From Breznakia pachnodae (GTDB taxonomy: Bacteria > Bacillota_I > Bacilli_A > Erysipelotrichales > Erysipelotrichaceae): a stretch of DNA of 64,000 nt. Shown in pieces: positions 29,361 through 38,477 of this stretch. Within the stretch, counting starts at the first letter, position 1. Every line of letters starts with the position of its first letter. Where the stretch lies: assembly GCF_030814225.1 (NCBI RefSeq), contig NZ_JAUSUR010000007.1, positions 164,941 through 228,940 of the forward strand, given 5' to 3'. The position numbers were made by a program, and so were the translations under genes. The notes under the pieces are model-generated. The model ran no database searches, had not been told where the DNA came from, and saw only the letters and a program-made list of their open reading frames with translations.

Positions 29361-30493
29361 CTATAATCCTCCACAAAATAATGTACTGTTTTCATAACGG
29401 TATATGCACAGGCATATAATTTATCAGGTGCAAGTTTAAGCGCTTGTTCAAAACTCATCGCTCGATCTGCAACACTGTAAATTCCAATAAAGCCCAAATC
29501 ATATAACTTATTATATTCTACTCCTAATGCACCACTTATGCAAATACAAGGTTTGTTAAATTTCTTCGCAATATCCAAAACACCAACTGGAACTTTTCCA
29601 TACAATGTCTGGGCATCACTTTGACCTTCTCCTGTGATAATAAGATCACAAGTTTCAATAGCATTGTCCATATGATTATAAGAACGCAAAAGTTCTAACC
29701 CACTCATAAAGTGTGCATCCAGTAATGCAAGGGCGCCACCAATACCACCAGCAGCTCCACTTCCTTCATGACTTGCTATATCATAACCTAAATCTTTGAA
29801 TTTATCAGCATAATCTTTCATTGCGATATCCAGTTTCTTTATCTGGTTTGGATACAGTCCTTTTTGTTTTCCAAATACATAAGTGGCACCATTTTCACCC
29901 AGTAATGTATTCTTCACATCACAAGCTGCAATGATTTCGATATCCTTCAGAAACTTAAACTTTTTAATATCAATACGATGGATTTTCTTTAGCTGTCCAG
30001 CATTTGATTTTAAGTAATTCTTTTCTTCATCATAGAATTTAGCACCTAATGCCTGAAGCATCCCCATTCCACCATCATTGGTAGAACTTCCACCAAGTCC
30101 TAAAATAATTTTCTTTACGTTTCGTTTACTGGCATCCAACAGCAATTCACCAACACCAAAGCTTGTTGCATGCATAGGTTTGCGTTTTTCACGATCATAC
30201 ATATTTAATCCAATACAGGAAGCAACTTCAATCACTGCTGTCTTTCCATCATCAATTAAACCATAGGTTGCTTCAATTGGACGAAAGTATGCATCCTTTA
30301 CTTTTATGGTAACCATTTCACCATCACAGGCATCCACAAATGCAGCAGTTGTTCCTTCACCACCATCACCCATAACAAAACTTACCACTCCATATGTATC
30401 ATCTACATCGTGAATGGCTTGTTCAATGATTTGGTTTACCTTGGAACTGCTCATACAACCTTTGTATGAGTCACAAGCAACTGCAATTTTCAT
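29357..30493 (-). CDS. Glycerate kinase, GarK/GlxK (class II) family
   Basis: Glycerate kinase phosphorylates D-glycerate to 2- or 3-phosphoglycerate. The protein is 378 residues, the usual size. It opens KIAVACDSYKGCMSSSKVNQ (the D-S-Y-K-G-C/S-x-S motif), has VMGDGGEGT (about 41-49), GLGGSSTNDGGMGMLQALG (about 133-151) and LIITGEGQSD (about 283-292), all hallmark blocks. The lipoprotein gene downstream overlaps it by 4 bp (ATGA), an association I cannot explain functionally. No glycerate uptake gene lies nearby. Confidence 0.94.
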   Translation of the reverse strand: MKIAVACDSYKGCMSSSKVNQIIEQAIHDVDDTYGVVSFVMGDGGEGTTAAFVDACDGEMVTIKVKDAYFRPIEATYGLIDDGKTAVIEVASCIGLNMYDREKRKPMHATSFGVGELLLDASKRNVKKIILGLGGSSTNDGGMGMLQALGAKFYDEEKNYLKSNAGQLKKIHRIDIKKFKFLKDIEIIAACDVKNTLLGENGATYVFGKQKGLYPNQIKKLDIAMKDYADKFKDLGYDIASHEGSGAAGGIGGALALLDAHFMSGLELLRSYNHMDNAIETCDLIITGEGQSDAQTLYGKVPVGVLDIAKKFNKPCICISGALGVEYNKLYDLGFIGIYSVADRAMSFEQALKLAPDKLYACAYTVMKTVHYFVEDYR

Positions 30494-30545
30494 GGCGTTT
30501 ACCTCGAAATAATTATAATATGATTAAACTATGATTACAAATAAA

Positions 30546-30566
30546 AAGAGCAACTTAGTTACTCTT
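30546..30566 (-). terminator. Terminator of the two-component operon
   Basis: Minus strand AAGAGTAAC-TAA-GTTGCTCTT (one G-U pair) followed by TTTTATTT, overlapping the end of the PepSY lipoprotein gene. Confidence 0.75.
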
Positions 30567-31098
30567 AATAATCGGCATTATAATATAAAACTTCTCCTGT
30601 TGTTGCATCAACTCCTGCATCGTATTCCTGTCCATCTTTCACCATTTCTATTTCATAGATTGCAGTACCTTCAACTTCAAGTTCACAACTAGTTACAGTC
30701 CCGCCACCTGCGTGTTTGATAATGATATCCTGTGCTTCCTGAGAAGTAATGTAAGCATCGTTTGTTGTACCACCTGTACTTACTGCTTCTTGTTCTTTAC
30801 TTACAATGGTTCCTGCTGTATCAATCTTATATTCATACTTGATACCATCACTAACGATATCAATTTCGTAGTACAGCACACCATCATCATAGTCTTCCTG
30901 TTGTTTTGTAACTTCGCCATTTACATCAGCCAATGCAATTTCCTTTGCTTCTTCTAATGTAATTTCTGCTGTACTATCATTTTTGTTAGTATCCGTTGTT
31001 TTATTATCATTTACTTTATTTGTATCATCACTTGTTCCTGATGAACATCCGGCCAGCAAGAATAGTACAATTGCACCTGTAATTAAATATTTATTCAT
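30565..31098 (-). CDS. PepSY-domain lipoprotein
   Basis: This lipoprotein has 177 residues: signal peptide with lipobox LLAGC, an Asn/Asp/Thr-rich linker, then two PepSY repeats (about 50-110 and 120-177). Both show the pattern 'A..IAL..V.G.V......YDDGVLYYEIDIVSDG' and end with a DATTGEVL-type turn. PepSY domains are thought to bind or inhibit extracytoplasmic proteases or to sense envelope conditions. ATG 31098 follows GGAGGAAA; an ATG five codons upstream would bury that site. It is the last gene of a PepSY-RR-HK-PepSY operon, so it probably works with the sensor kinase. Confidence 0.88.
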   Translation of the reverse strand: MNKYLITGAIVLFLLAGCSSGTSDDTNKVNDNKTTDTNKNDSTAEITLEEAKEIALADVNGEVTKQQEDYDDGVLYYEIDIVSDGIKYEYKIDTAGTIVSKEQEAVSTGGTTNDAYITSQEAQDIIIKHAGGGTVTSCELEVEGTAIYEIEMVKDGQEYDAGVDATTGEVLYYNADY

Positions 31099-32155
31099 GT
31101 TCTTTTCCTCCATTAAATTTCAAAATAAATTCTGTATATTTATTTTTTTCACTTTCTATTTCAACACTAAATTTATACCATTCGCTGATTCGTTTTAAAA
31201 TTGACAAACCTAAACCAAAACTATTCTTCGCATTTTCTCTTGATTCATCTACACGATATAAGCGATCAAATATTTTACCTGTTTCTTCTTTTTCAATACC
31301 AATTCCATAATCTTTTACACTCAATACATCTTCTCTATGTGTAATTACAATATGTTTACTATCTTCTCTACTATATTTAATTGCATTATCCAGTAGAATC
31401 ATCAGGACCTGTTCAAAGTGTTCCTGTTTCATCAGAATATCGTTTCCATCAACTGACTGAAATTCAATCACAAAGTCTGGATGCAGTTTTTTATATTCAT
31501 GTATAATTCGTTCAATAATATCATCAATTGATAATATACTTATATTACTATCATCAAATTCTTTAGTTAACTGTAGTAGTTCTCCAGTAAGCGTAATCAT
31601 TCGATTCACTTCTAGTTTTATTACATCTAATGAATCATCCAATACTTTAGGATCTTCTTTCCCCCAACGTTGTAGCATATCCAAATTTCCATTAATGATT
31701 GCCAACGGGGTTTTCAGTTCATGTGATGCATCTGACACAAACTGATTTTGTTTCTGGATTGATTCTTCAATATCGTCCATAAGATAATTGAACTCTTTAC
31801 CTAAATCATCCAGTTCATCGTTATTAACAATTGGTACACGTTTATCTAAACCTTCATTCTTGATTCGCTTAATCTGGTTTGTAAAACTGACTACACTACT
31901 TAGAAAACGTTCTGATACAAAGAATCCTCCAAGGATACTTGCAACTAAGGCAAAAATGATTAATAAAACTAATGCGATACCAATAATACTGAAGAATGGT
32001 TGTAAGATATCATCATCAATACCATAAACTCGTTCAATAATCTGCGCAAAGTAAGTAAGAAATAAGTAAAACAATCCGGTACATACTACTAGAAAACTTA
32101 ATATAATTGTGGAAGTAATTAAGGTTAAGCGAGAGCGAATATTTTTCTTTCTCAT
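31091..32155 (-). CDS. Two-component sensor histidine kinase, HAMP-containing
   Basis: This 354-residue kinase has two membrane segments (about 10-35 and 52-75) bracketing only a very short, about 15-residue external loop. A HAMP linker (about 75-128), HisKA with SHELKTPLAIINGN (phospho-His about 143) and a HATPase_c domain (LLDNAIKY N-box about 252, DYGIGI G1-box) follow. The tiny external loop argues for sensing within the membrane or through a partner such as the PepSY proteins encoded on both sides. Its start overlaps the response-regulator stop by 4 bp. Confidence 0.93.
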   Translation of the reverse strand: MRKKNIRSRLTLITSTIILSFLVVCTGLFYLFLTYFAQIIERVYGIDDDILQPFFSIIGIALVLLIIFALVASILGGFFVSERFLSSVVSFTNQIKRIKNEGLDKRVPIVNNDELDDLGKEFNYLMDDIEESIQKQNQFVSDASHELKTPLAIINGNLDMLQRWGKEDPKVLDDSLDVIKLEVNRMITLTGELLQLTKEFDDSNISILSIDDIIERIIHEYKKLHPDFVIEFQSVDGNDILMKQEHFEQVLMILLDNAIKYSREDSKHIVITHREDVLSVKDYGIGIEKEETGKIFDRLYRVDESRENAKNSFGLGLSILKRISEWYKFSVEIESEKNKYTEFILKFNGGKEHE

Positions 32156-32811
32156 TGGAATCGATACCCTATTCCACGTACCGTATGAATATATTTATCT
32201 TCACCATTTTCTAACTTACCTCGTAGATGACGAATATAAACATCCACTACATTTGTTTCGGAGTCATTTTCATACCCCCATACTTCTTCCACTAATTCAT
32301 CTCTGCTAAATACTTTATTAGGATTACGCATAAACAATTTTAATAATTGAAATTCCTTTGTTGTCAGTACAATTTCTTCTTTACCTTTCCACACTTGAAA
32401 AGAATCATAATTAAGTGATAAATCACGATAGGTAATCATTTGAATCTTATTCGTTTTGCGACGTAAGATAGCATGAATTCTAGCAAACAACTCTTCCATA
32501 GCAAATGGTTTTGCCAGATAGTCATCAGCACCTGATTCCAATCCATTCACCTTATCCATAACACTGTCTCGAGCCGTTAGCATAATCACTGGAGTATCTT
32601 TTTCTAAGCGAAGTCTTCTGCATACTTCTACACCATTCATCTTTGGTAACATCAGATCTAATAAAATAAGATCATAATCATGTTCAAGTGCCATTGTTAA
32701 GGCTACATCACCTGCAGTAGCTGACTCAACTTCATAATTCTCATGTGTCAATTCCAGTTTAAGTAAATCAAGCATATGCTTTTCATCTTCTACAATTAAT
32801 ATCTTTTCCAT
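32152..32811 (-). CDS. Two-component response regulator, OmpR/PhoB family
   Basis: This 219-residue regulator has a receiver domain with the phospho-acceptor Asp in LILLDLMLPKMNG (about 51) and the conserved Lys in DDYLAKPF (about 101). An OmpR-type winged-helix DNA-binding domain with SRDELVEEVWGYENDSETNV and YIRHLRGKLE follows (about 165-200). It is coupled to the histidine kinase by a 4-bp overlap and sits 11 bp after a small PepSY-type membrane protein gene. Targets unknown; autoregulation of the operon is likely. Confidence 0.95.
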   Translation of the reverse strand: MEKILIVEDEKHMLDLLKLELTHENYEVESATAGDVALTMALEHDYDLILLDLMLPKMNGVEVCRRLRLEKDTPVIMLTARDSVMDKVNGLESGADDYLAKPFAMEELFARIHAILRRKTNKIQMITYRDLSLNYDSFQVWKGKEEIVLTTKEFQLLKLFMRNPNKVFSRDELVEEVWGYENDSETNVVDVYIRHLRGKLENGEDKYIHTVRGIGYRFQ

Positions 32812-32822
32812 AACCCATCCTC

Positions 32823-33125
32823 CTAATCATCATAATCTATTTCTACGATTGTTCCATCACTTGCATCAATTACCACTTCTACCTCATGATGATTATCATC
32901 AATCATGGTTAATTCATAATACGTATTAAATATTTCATGTTCCACATCAATTTCAGTGACCTTGCCACCAACCTGATTTTCAGCAATCTCAATAATCTGT
33001 TCTCTACTATAGTTTATACGAGTAGCAATTGACTGAAACAATAAAACAGTAACTGCAATTACTAAGATAATTAAGGCAATTAAGCCAACTATTATTTTCT
33101 TTTTATGTTTCTGAATAAATTCCAT
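32823..33125 (-). CDS. Small membrane-anchored PepSY-type protein
   Basis: The 100-residue protein has a basic N-terminus (MEFIQKHKKK), one transmembrane helix (about 12-32) and an external segment. That segment carries one PepSY-like repeat: REQIIEIAENQVGGKVTEID, then YYELTMIDDNHHEVEVVID and the closing DASDGTIVEID. It is the first gene of the four-gene two-component operon. With the PepSY lipoprotein at the other end it frames the kinase and regulator, so it is likely a sensor accessory or a target. AGGAGGT precedes the ATG. Confidence 0.82.
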   Translation of the reverse strand: MEFIQKHKKKIIVGLIALIILVIAVTVLLFQSIATRINYSREQIIEIAENQVGGKVTEIDVEHEIFNTYYELTMIDDNHHEVEVVIDASDGTIVEIDYDD

Positions 33126-33276
33126 ATGCTACCTCCTGTCTATACTATAAGATATTTATTAAGTTCTTGCATGAATTTCACCAGTGAGTTTCATTAAAAT
33201 TTTTTAATAATTCACTTCCTATTAGTTAATGCAATTATATACATAGAAAGACTTTCTCGCAAATGGCATACAAAAA

Positions 33277-33298
33277 GAACACACCTTTCGATGTGCTC
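33277..33298 (-). terminator. Terminator of the glycosyltransferase-yhaM operon
   Basis: Minus strand GAGCACA, 8-nt loop, TGTGTTC (one G-U pair), then TTTTTGTAT, just past the yhaM stop at 33307. Bases 33126-33276 hold the promoter side of the two-component operon, with a TATAGTAT -10 near the start of that region and nothing else I recognise. Confidence 0.75.
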
Positions 33299-33306
33299 CT
33301 CTAGTA

Positions 33307-34248
33307 CTATTTATTTTTTGCTTTGTAGAATGAACGATTTTCCATCGCAAAGATACGTGGTGTAAATGTTCCTGGTTCTACTCTTTCAAATGCTTTCTCC
33401 ATTGTGTTCATCTTCGCATCAATGTTATCAATCAAATGTAACATTTCTGCTTCTGGAACCATTGGTAATACTGGCGAACCATATTCATACTCTCCATGAT
33501 GTGATAATATCATATGACGAAGCAAAGTAAGTTCTTCGTTATCGATATTCATACGGCGAGCAATTTCATATAACTTCGCCTGCATGATCGAGATATGTCC
33601 AAGTAGTTTTCCCTCTATTGTATATTCAATAATAACCGGTCCACTTAACTCTACAATCTTTCCAATATCATGTAACAGAATTCCACTAATTAGTAAATCA
33701 TGATCCAGTAATGGATATTGCTTACATAGGAATTCACCTAGTTCTACCATACCCAATACATGAGTAGCTAAACCACCAACAAAGTTGTGATGATTCTTAC
33801 TTGCTGCTGGATAAGTATAGAAATCTGTTTCATATTCCAACAATACAGCCTTTACAAGTCTTTGGTAAGTATCATTGCGAATTGAATCAATTGCATGATT
33901 AATCTTATACTTCAATTCTTCCTTACCAATTGAACTGCTGCGTACAAAGTCTGCCAGGTCTTCATTGTTACGATCTAACATCTCAATATGTGATACTCTG
34001 ATTTGCAGTTGATTGTTGTGTGATAATACATCCGCAGTAATCATACAGATCATTCCTGCTTTGTATTTATTGATTTCATCTTCACTAACATTCCAGTACT
34101 TTGCATCCATTACTCCAGTTTTATCCTGAAGTTGCAGTGACAAGTAAGGAGCTCCTTTGTTGGTAACACCTTTATTTACTTGGAATATTAATAGCTTCAT
34201 TTTAATATGATCGCCATTATTTAAATCTTTTATTTGTTTATTCTCCAC
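33307..34248 (-). CDS. yhaM: 3'-5' exoribonuclease YhaM
   Basis: YhaM is a 3'-5' exonuclease acting on RNA (and single-stranded DNA) in Firmicutes. The 313-residue length matches. An N-terminal OB-fold nucleic-acid-binding domain (about 8-110) is followed by an HD phosphohydrolase domain with KNHHNFVGGLATHVLGMVEL (about 155-174) and LLHDIGKI (about 200-207). It is the last gene of the operon and overlaps the glycosyltransferase-RecX gene by 11 bp. Confidence 0.94.
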   Translation of the reverse strand: MENKQIKDLNNGDHIKMKLLIFQVNKGVTNKGAPYLSLQLQDKTGVMDAKYWNVSEDEINKYKAGMICMITADVLSHNNQLQIRVSHIEMLDRNNEDLADFVRSSSIGKEELKYKINHAIDSIRNDTYQRLVKAVLLEYETDFYTYPAASKNHHNFVGGLATHVLGMVELGEFLCKQYPLLDHDLLISGILLHDIGKIVELSGPVIIEYTIEGKLLGHISIMQAKLYEIARRMNIDNEELTLLRHMILSHHGEYEYGSPVLPMVPEAEMLHLIDNIDAKMNTMEKAFERVEPGTFTPRIFAMENRSFYKAKNK

Positions 34249-36226
34249 TTAAATCCCTCATTTCTAATGCATGTATGATATCATCATACATAAATCCTTT
34301 GCGTAATACGTATTGTAATACTCTTTCTCTTAACGCTTTTCCTTCATATTTACGAGAATAATTACGATAAGCTTTATCAATTGCCTTTTGCAGTGATACA
34401 CTTTCTCTTAATATATCATCTTCAAAATTCATTTCATCTACTACTTCACTTGCTTGCGATAGCGAATATCCATTGGTAATCAGTTTATTTTTGATTACTT
34501 CTTTTTTCTCTTTCAGTGACTTATTCTTAATTGTATCCTGATACTTTAATGCTAACTTGAACGCTTTAGTATATTCATGACTTTCATCATATTGTCCCAT
34601 ATGTCCCTCAATTGTTTCATAAGGAATTCCCTTACTTACCAACTGACGAATCATCTTCTTTTTACCATATAAAGAATGATCCAGTTTTTCTAACTGTACA
34701 ATTGTATAGGCATCATCATTGATATAACCTTTTTCCTCTAACATATCAATAATTTCATTGATTGTCTTAATACCCAAAGGTTCTTCCATATTAACCATAA
34801 AGTCATACATCTCTTTACGTGTACGGTCTTTAGAACGCAGTTTCTTCAGACAACCACGATATACAACCAGCACTTTTTCTTTTTCTCTTAGCGCTTCATA
34901 TAAACTATTCTCTAAAATCCCACCTTTTTTGATTTCATACATTAAGTAGTCATCCAGTGAAATTAGCAGTTTTTCTTCTACTCCAGTTTCCTGGTTCGTC
35001 AGATACAAACGCATACAGTCATCACTTGTCTTAATTGATTCAATGTAATAGGTTTCTTCATAATCAAGAATAGCCTGTTCATAGGCTTTGTATACTGAAT
35101 TATAGAAGTGATCAATATCATACTTCTTAACTACATCCATGCAGTCTTGTGAGAAGTGCTCACGCTCTTCCTTGCTTGTTGCAAAGTAAGCATCTACCTT
35201 TTCTCCATATTCCTGTGGTGTCGCAAAGTAATATCCAGTTTTATTTTCATAAACAAGTTCTTCCAGAACTTCATCTTTTCTTGCGAATACAGGAAGTCCT
35301 GCAGCCAGTGCTTCAATAAACGTCATCCCTTGTGTTTCACTTAAGGATGGAGATACAAAGGCATCAGCAATTGCATAATACGCTGGCATATCCTCTCTAG
35401 GCTGTTTATCTGTAAAGATAATACGGTCCTGAAGATTTAACTCATTTGCCTGTTTTCTTAAATCATCCAGAGATGGTCCACCACCAACAATCATCATTTT
35501 CACTGCTGGATCCTTTACATATTGAAATCCATCAATAATAATATCCATACTCTTTTCAGGAGCGATTCTACCAATATAAGAAATCAGTTTTGTATCTTCA
35601 GTAATATGATACTGTTCTCTGATGCTCTGACATAACTCTTCTTTTACATTCTTTGGTTTAAATGCTTCCAGATCAAGTCCTGTTGGAATAATATGAATTG
35701 GACGCTTCACTCCATAGCGAGTCAGTGCCTCCTTTGTCTTCATACTAGGTGCAATAATTCCCGCAACTGACTCACACAAGAATTTCGTAAGTGAATTCAT
35801 TACTTTTCTTGATACATTATCCAAACCAGGTAAATCAAAACGATTAATGTAATGAGTATAATCCTCATACATTGTATGATACGTATAAATTACTGGTATC
35901 TTTAATTGTCTGGCAACAATACGAGCAAATACTCCTACTCCAAACTCAGTCTGTACATGGACAATATCCAAGTTTAACTTTTCTACTTCCGCTTTCACCG
36001 TAAAGTGATATGGCGTACTAAGAATATATCCATATAACCATTTCAGTTCTAACCCAGGCATTCGAAATACATTACCTTCTCTAGTTGAATGAAGTAATCC
36101 TTTATGTGAAGTAATAATATATACCTCATGACCATGTGCTTCTAAGGCATGTTGTAAGGTTACTACAGAAGACACAACCCCATTAATATCTGGTGTATAG
36201 GTATCAGTGAAGATCCCGATTCTCAT
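34238..36226 (-). CDS. Glycosyltransferase family 4 - RecX fusion protein
   Basis: One uninterrupted 662-codon frame encodes two apparently complete proteins. Residues 1 to about 390 are a GT4 glycosyltransferase like the diacylglycerol glucosyltransferases: GIFTDTYTPDINGVV at the N-terminus, YIGRIAPEKSMD (about 217-228), and the E-x7-E-like SPSLSETQGMTFIEALAAG (about 292-310). Residues about 390-662 follow the layout of RecX: a small beta module (YIESIKT...LISLDDYLMYEI), then three-helix repeats with LKKLRSKDRTRKEMYDFM, IDMLEEKGYINDDAYTIVQL, KKKMIRQLVSKGIPYETIE and VLQYVLRKGFMYDDIIHALE. RecX normally modulates RecA. The gene overlaps a flippase-like gene by 4 bp and yhaM by 11 bp. Confidence 0.85.
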   Translation of the reverse strand: MRIGIFTDTYTPDINGVVSSVVTLQHALEAHGHEVYIITSHKGLLHSTREGNVFRMPGLELKWLYGYILSTPYHFTVKAEVEKLNLDIVHVQTEFGVGVFARIVARQLKIPVIYTYHTMYEDYTHYINRFDLPGLDNVSRKVMNSLTKFLCESVAGIIAPSMKTKEALTRYGVKRPIHIIPTGLDLEAFKPKNVKEELCQSIREQYHITEDTKLISYIGRIAPEKSMDIIIDGFQYVKDPAVKMMIVGGGPSLDDLRKQANELNLQDRIIFTDKQPREDMPAYYAIADAFVSPSLSETQGMTFIEALAAGLPVFARKDEVLEELVYENKTGYYFATPQEYGEKVDAYFATSKEEREHFSQDCMDVVKKYDIDHFYNSVYKAYEQAILDYEETYYIESIKTSDDCMRLYLTNQETGVEEKLLISLDDYLMYEIKKGGILENSLYEALREKEKVLVVYRGCLKKLRSKDRTRKEMYDFMVNMEEPLGIKTINEIIDMLEEKGYINDDAYTIVQLEKLDHSLYGKKKMIRQLVSKGIPYETIEGHMGQYDESHEYTKAFKLALKYQDTIKNKSLKEKKEVIKNKLITNGYSLSQASEVVDEMNFEDDILRESVSLQKAIDKAYRNYSRKYEGKALRERVLQYVLRKGFMYDDIIHALEMRDLSGE

Positions 36227-37275
36227 AAATAATCCTCCTCGCTAATAATCTCATTGCTTAATTTATCATACTTATGTTTCAGATATATGAATGTTAATCC
36301 ACCAATCAAAATAATTACATGATAAGTAGAGAACCTCCATAAGATCATCATACTGTTGGTTTCTATGCTTGTGAATAATGTTGAGAAAATCAACATAAAC
36401 GCTGCCTCAGTTCCACCACTGGCTCCAGGGACTGGAAAGAATGCATTGGCAATACTTACAAAGGCACTCATGGTAATAATATCTAATGCCATACTTATAT
36501 TTACGTCTAATCCCATCAGATATCCTATAAATAAAGGTAAGATATATAAAATCGTAAGTCTGATGATATTCAATATGACACATTTCACTACCATCTTTTT
36601 CTGGTGCTTGATGTTCTTAATCTCAGAAGTAAAACTTTCTAACTGAACATTCCACTTCGTAATCGTTGCAACTGGATCCTTTACAATCTTCAATCGATGT
36701 AATAGATTCACAACCCAGTAACTGATTTTCTTATAAGCTTTAGGAAATCTTGCCATTGTATATAGAAGCAAAATTACCATACTATTTACTACGTATCCAA
36801 TCAGTACTAACAAGAAGAAAGCTGAATGTTCCGTATAGTAATAAGTAAAGCGAAGAATCATTAAAATCGTACTATAGGCAACCATTACACTTTGGTAAAT
36901 AATAAAATCAATCCAAAGAATACTGGCTCCACTACTAATTTTAATTCCCTGTTTCTTCATAATATACGCCTGTGCAAACTGTCCACCAGTTGCACTTGGT
37001 GTGATTCCACTAAAAAAAGCACCAACAAACGCAATTTGAGCGCCTTCCTTATATGTATAGTCTTTTTTATGTTGTTTTCCTAAAATTTGGTAAATTTTTC
37101 CAATTAAAAAATAATACATTACTCCATAAACTAAGATTAATAGAAATGCATACCATTTTATATTACCCAACAAACCTAATACTTCTTTAAAATTGTCTTT
37201 TAATGCCAACCACAAACCAAATGCAGTAAGCCCAATAATCAATAAGAAGTTAATTATATAACTTTTCTTTTTCAT
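36223..37275 (-). CDS. Flippase-like membrane protein (UPF0104/LPG_synthase_TM family)
   Basis: This 350-residue integral membrane protein has about eight helices. The family hallmarks are FSGITPSATGGQFAQAYIMKKQ cut across residues about 92-115 and FPVPGASGGTEAAFMLIFS near 280-298. This family includes the membrane domain of MprF and many 'flippase-like' proteins found with glycolipid glycosyltransferases. It probably moves or shields the glycolipid product of the neighbouring enzymes. It overlaps the fusion gene by 4 bp (ATGA) and follows the second glycosyltransferase by 7 bp. Confidence 0.88.
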   Translation of the reverse strand: MKKKSYIINFLLIIGLTAFGLWLALKDNFKEVLGLLGNIKWYAFLLILVYGVMYYFLIGKIYQILGKQHKKDYTYKEGAQIAFVGAFFSGITPSATGGQFAQAYIMKKQGIKISSGASILWIDFIIYQSVMVAYSTILMILRFTYYYTEHSAFFLLVLIGYVVNSMVILLLYTMARFPKAYKKISYWVVNLLHRLKIVKDPVATITKWNVQLESFTSEIKNIKHQKKMVVKCVILNIIRLTILYILPLFIGYLMGLDVNISMALDIITMSAFVSIANAFFPVPGASGGTEAAFMLIFSTLFTSIETNSMMILWRFSTYHVIILIGGLTFIYLKHKYDKLSNEIISEEDYL

Positions 37276-37282
37276 ATTCCCC

Positions 37283-38290
37283 CTACTGCGCTAATACTTT
37301 TTCATAAATTGCTTTTAATCGTTTTCCTATTTCTTCAATACTTCGTTGTTCAGCTGTTTTTCTTCCTGCTTCCTTTGTCGATGGAAGCGTGTTTTCAACA
37401 ACACCACGAATCAAATCCACAAACTCTTCATTGCTTGTTCCTTTATAACAATTCACTTTATCTTCTAACCAAGGATCAAACACTGGAATATCTCTAACAA
37501 TTACATTTTGTCTGGAAGCAAGTGCTTCTAGCACAACGATTCCTTCGGTTTCCTCTTTACTTGGGAAAAAGAATGCATTACTTCCACTGAACGCCCCTTC
37601 AATAATCGGACCCTTCACATAACCTGGAAACAATACATTGGTAGGGTGATCTTCATTTACCACATCACGAATGTGTTTCGGTATTGTATATAATGGTGTA
37701 TATCCAAACCAGATAAACTTATACTCTGGTAATTGTCTTGCCACTTCCACAAAATCCAAGATTCCCTTACGGTCAAAATACAACCCAACGCCAATAACTA
37801 CTTTATCTTCATCTTTTAGACTGAAATATTTGCGAAACGCTTTGATTTTCTCTACATCATAATCAAAACGACGAATATCAATCCCATTAGAAATATCTTC
37901 AATCGGTTGTGTTAATCCATATCCTTCTAACAGTTTTTTAGAATATGGTGTAGGAGTTAAAATATAATCTCCTTCCGAATATACATTCATTATAATTTTC
38001 TTAAAAATTGGTGATAACTGATTACTTAAAATGAAAGAATCTCGAAAGTCTTCTTCTGTACTATGTGCATGTACAACAACTTTTTTTCCTTCTTTTTTAG
38101 CTTTAGCAATCAATCTTGAACTATTAATCATATATGTATTAACGTGTAAAATATCATAATCTTCACTGTCAGGATCAGTTGTATAATCGATGCCCTGACT
38201 CTCCAAAGCTTCCATCTGATGTTTCATTGCACGCCCAATTCCTGAAGTCTTAATTAGTTTTTCATTTTCGAAATATAATAGAATTTTCAT
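37283..38290 (-). CDS. Glycosyltransferase family 4 (glycolipid synthase type)
   Basis: The 335-residue GT4 enzyme opens KILLYFENEKLIKTSGIGRA and has the HVNTYM and VHAHSTEEDFRDSF segments. IGVGLYFDRKGILDFVEVAR (about 168-187) and FFFPSKEETEGIVVLEALAS (about 247-266) form the E-x7-E donor site. Relatives in streptococci and mollicutes make glucosyl- or galactosyl-diacylglycerols. With the fusion glycosyltransferase and flippase-like gene it likely forms a two-step pathway to a diglycosyl-diacylglycerol membrane lipid or LTA anchor. The proximal promoter has TATAAT at minus 38317-38312, with GGAGG before the ATG. Confidence 0.88.
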   Translation of the reverse strand: MKILLYFENEKLIKTSGIGRAMKHQMEALESQGIDYTTDPDSEDYDILHVNTYMINSSRLIAKAKKEGKKVVVHAHSTEEDFRDSFILSNQLSPIFKKIIMNVYSEGDYILTPTPYSKKLLEGYGLTQPIEDISNGIDIRRFDYDVEKIKAFRKYFSLKDEDKVVIGVGLYFDRKGILDFVEVARQLPEYKFIWFGYTPLYTIPKHIRDVVNEDHPTNVLFPGYVKGPIIEGAFSGSNAFFFPSKEETEGIVVLEALASRQNVIVRDIPVFDPWLEDKVNCYKGTSNEEFVDLIRGVVENTLPSTKEAGRKTAEQRSIEEIGKRLKAIYEKVLAQ

Positions 38291-38330
38291 AAGGCCTCCA
38301 TTATCCTATACATTATACCATAGCCCCCAT

Positions 38331-38425
38331 AAAATAAAAAGAAACGGCGGGTACCGTTTCTTTCTTTATATAATCTGTAAAGTAAAGCTGGAAGATAGGA
38401 AAGGGATATTTACGCTTTACTTTAC
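38331..38425 (-). ncRNA. Candidate small RNA of about 95 nt
   Basis: A consensus-like promoter (next entry) would start transcription at about 38425. That is exactly where a 12-bp stem begins: GTAAAGTAAAGC (38425-38414) pairs perfectly with GCTTTACTTTAC (38388-38377). The 25-nt loop is C/U-rich (...CCCTTTCCTATCTTCC...). An AT-rich linker and a strong terminator follow: AAAGAAACGG, 6-nt loop, CCGTTTCTTT, then TTTTATTTT. No ORF is present. The C/U-rich loop could pair with Shine-Dalgarno sequences. It may instead be an attenuated leader of the glycosyltransferase operon, but that operon has its own TATAAT downstream of the terminator. Confidence 0.55.
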
Positions 38426-38431
38426 AATGTT

Positions 38432-38477
38432 ATTATAGCACACATTTCATTTATCACAACGTAGATGCACGGTGCAT
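38432..38477 (-). promoter_or_regulatory. Promoter of the candidate small RNA, with upstream palindrome
   Basis: Minus strand TTGTGA (38459-38454), 16-nt spacer, TATAAT (38437-38432). Five bases upstream of the -35 is the dyad ATGCAC-G-GTGCAT (38465-38477). Further up is AAATGT-GTG-ACATTT (38493-38507). Both look like protein-binding sites. Confidence 0.6.
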
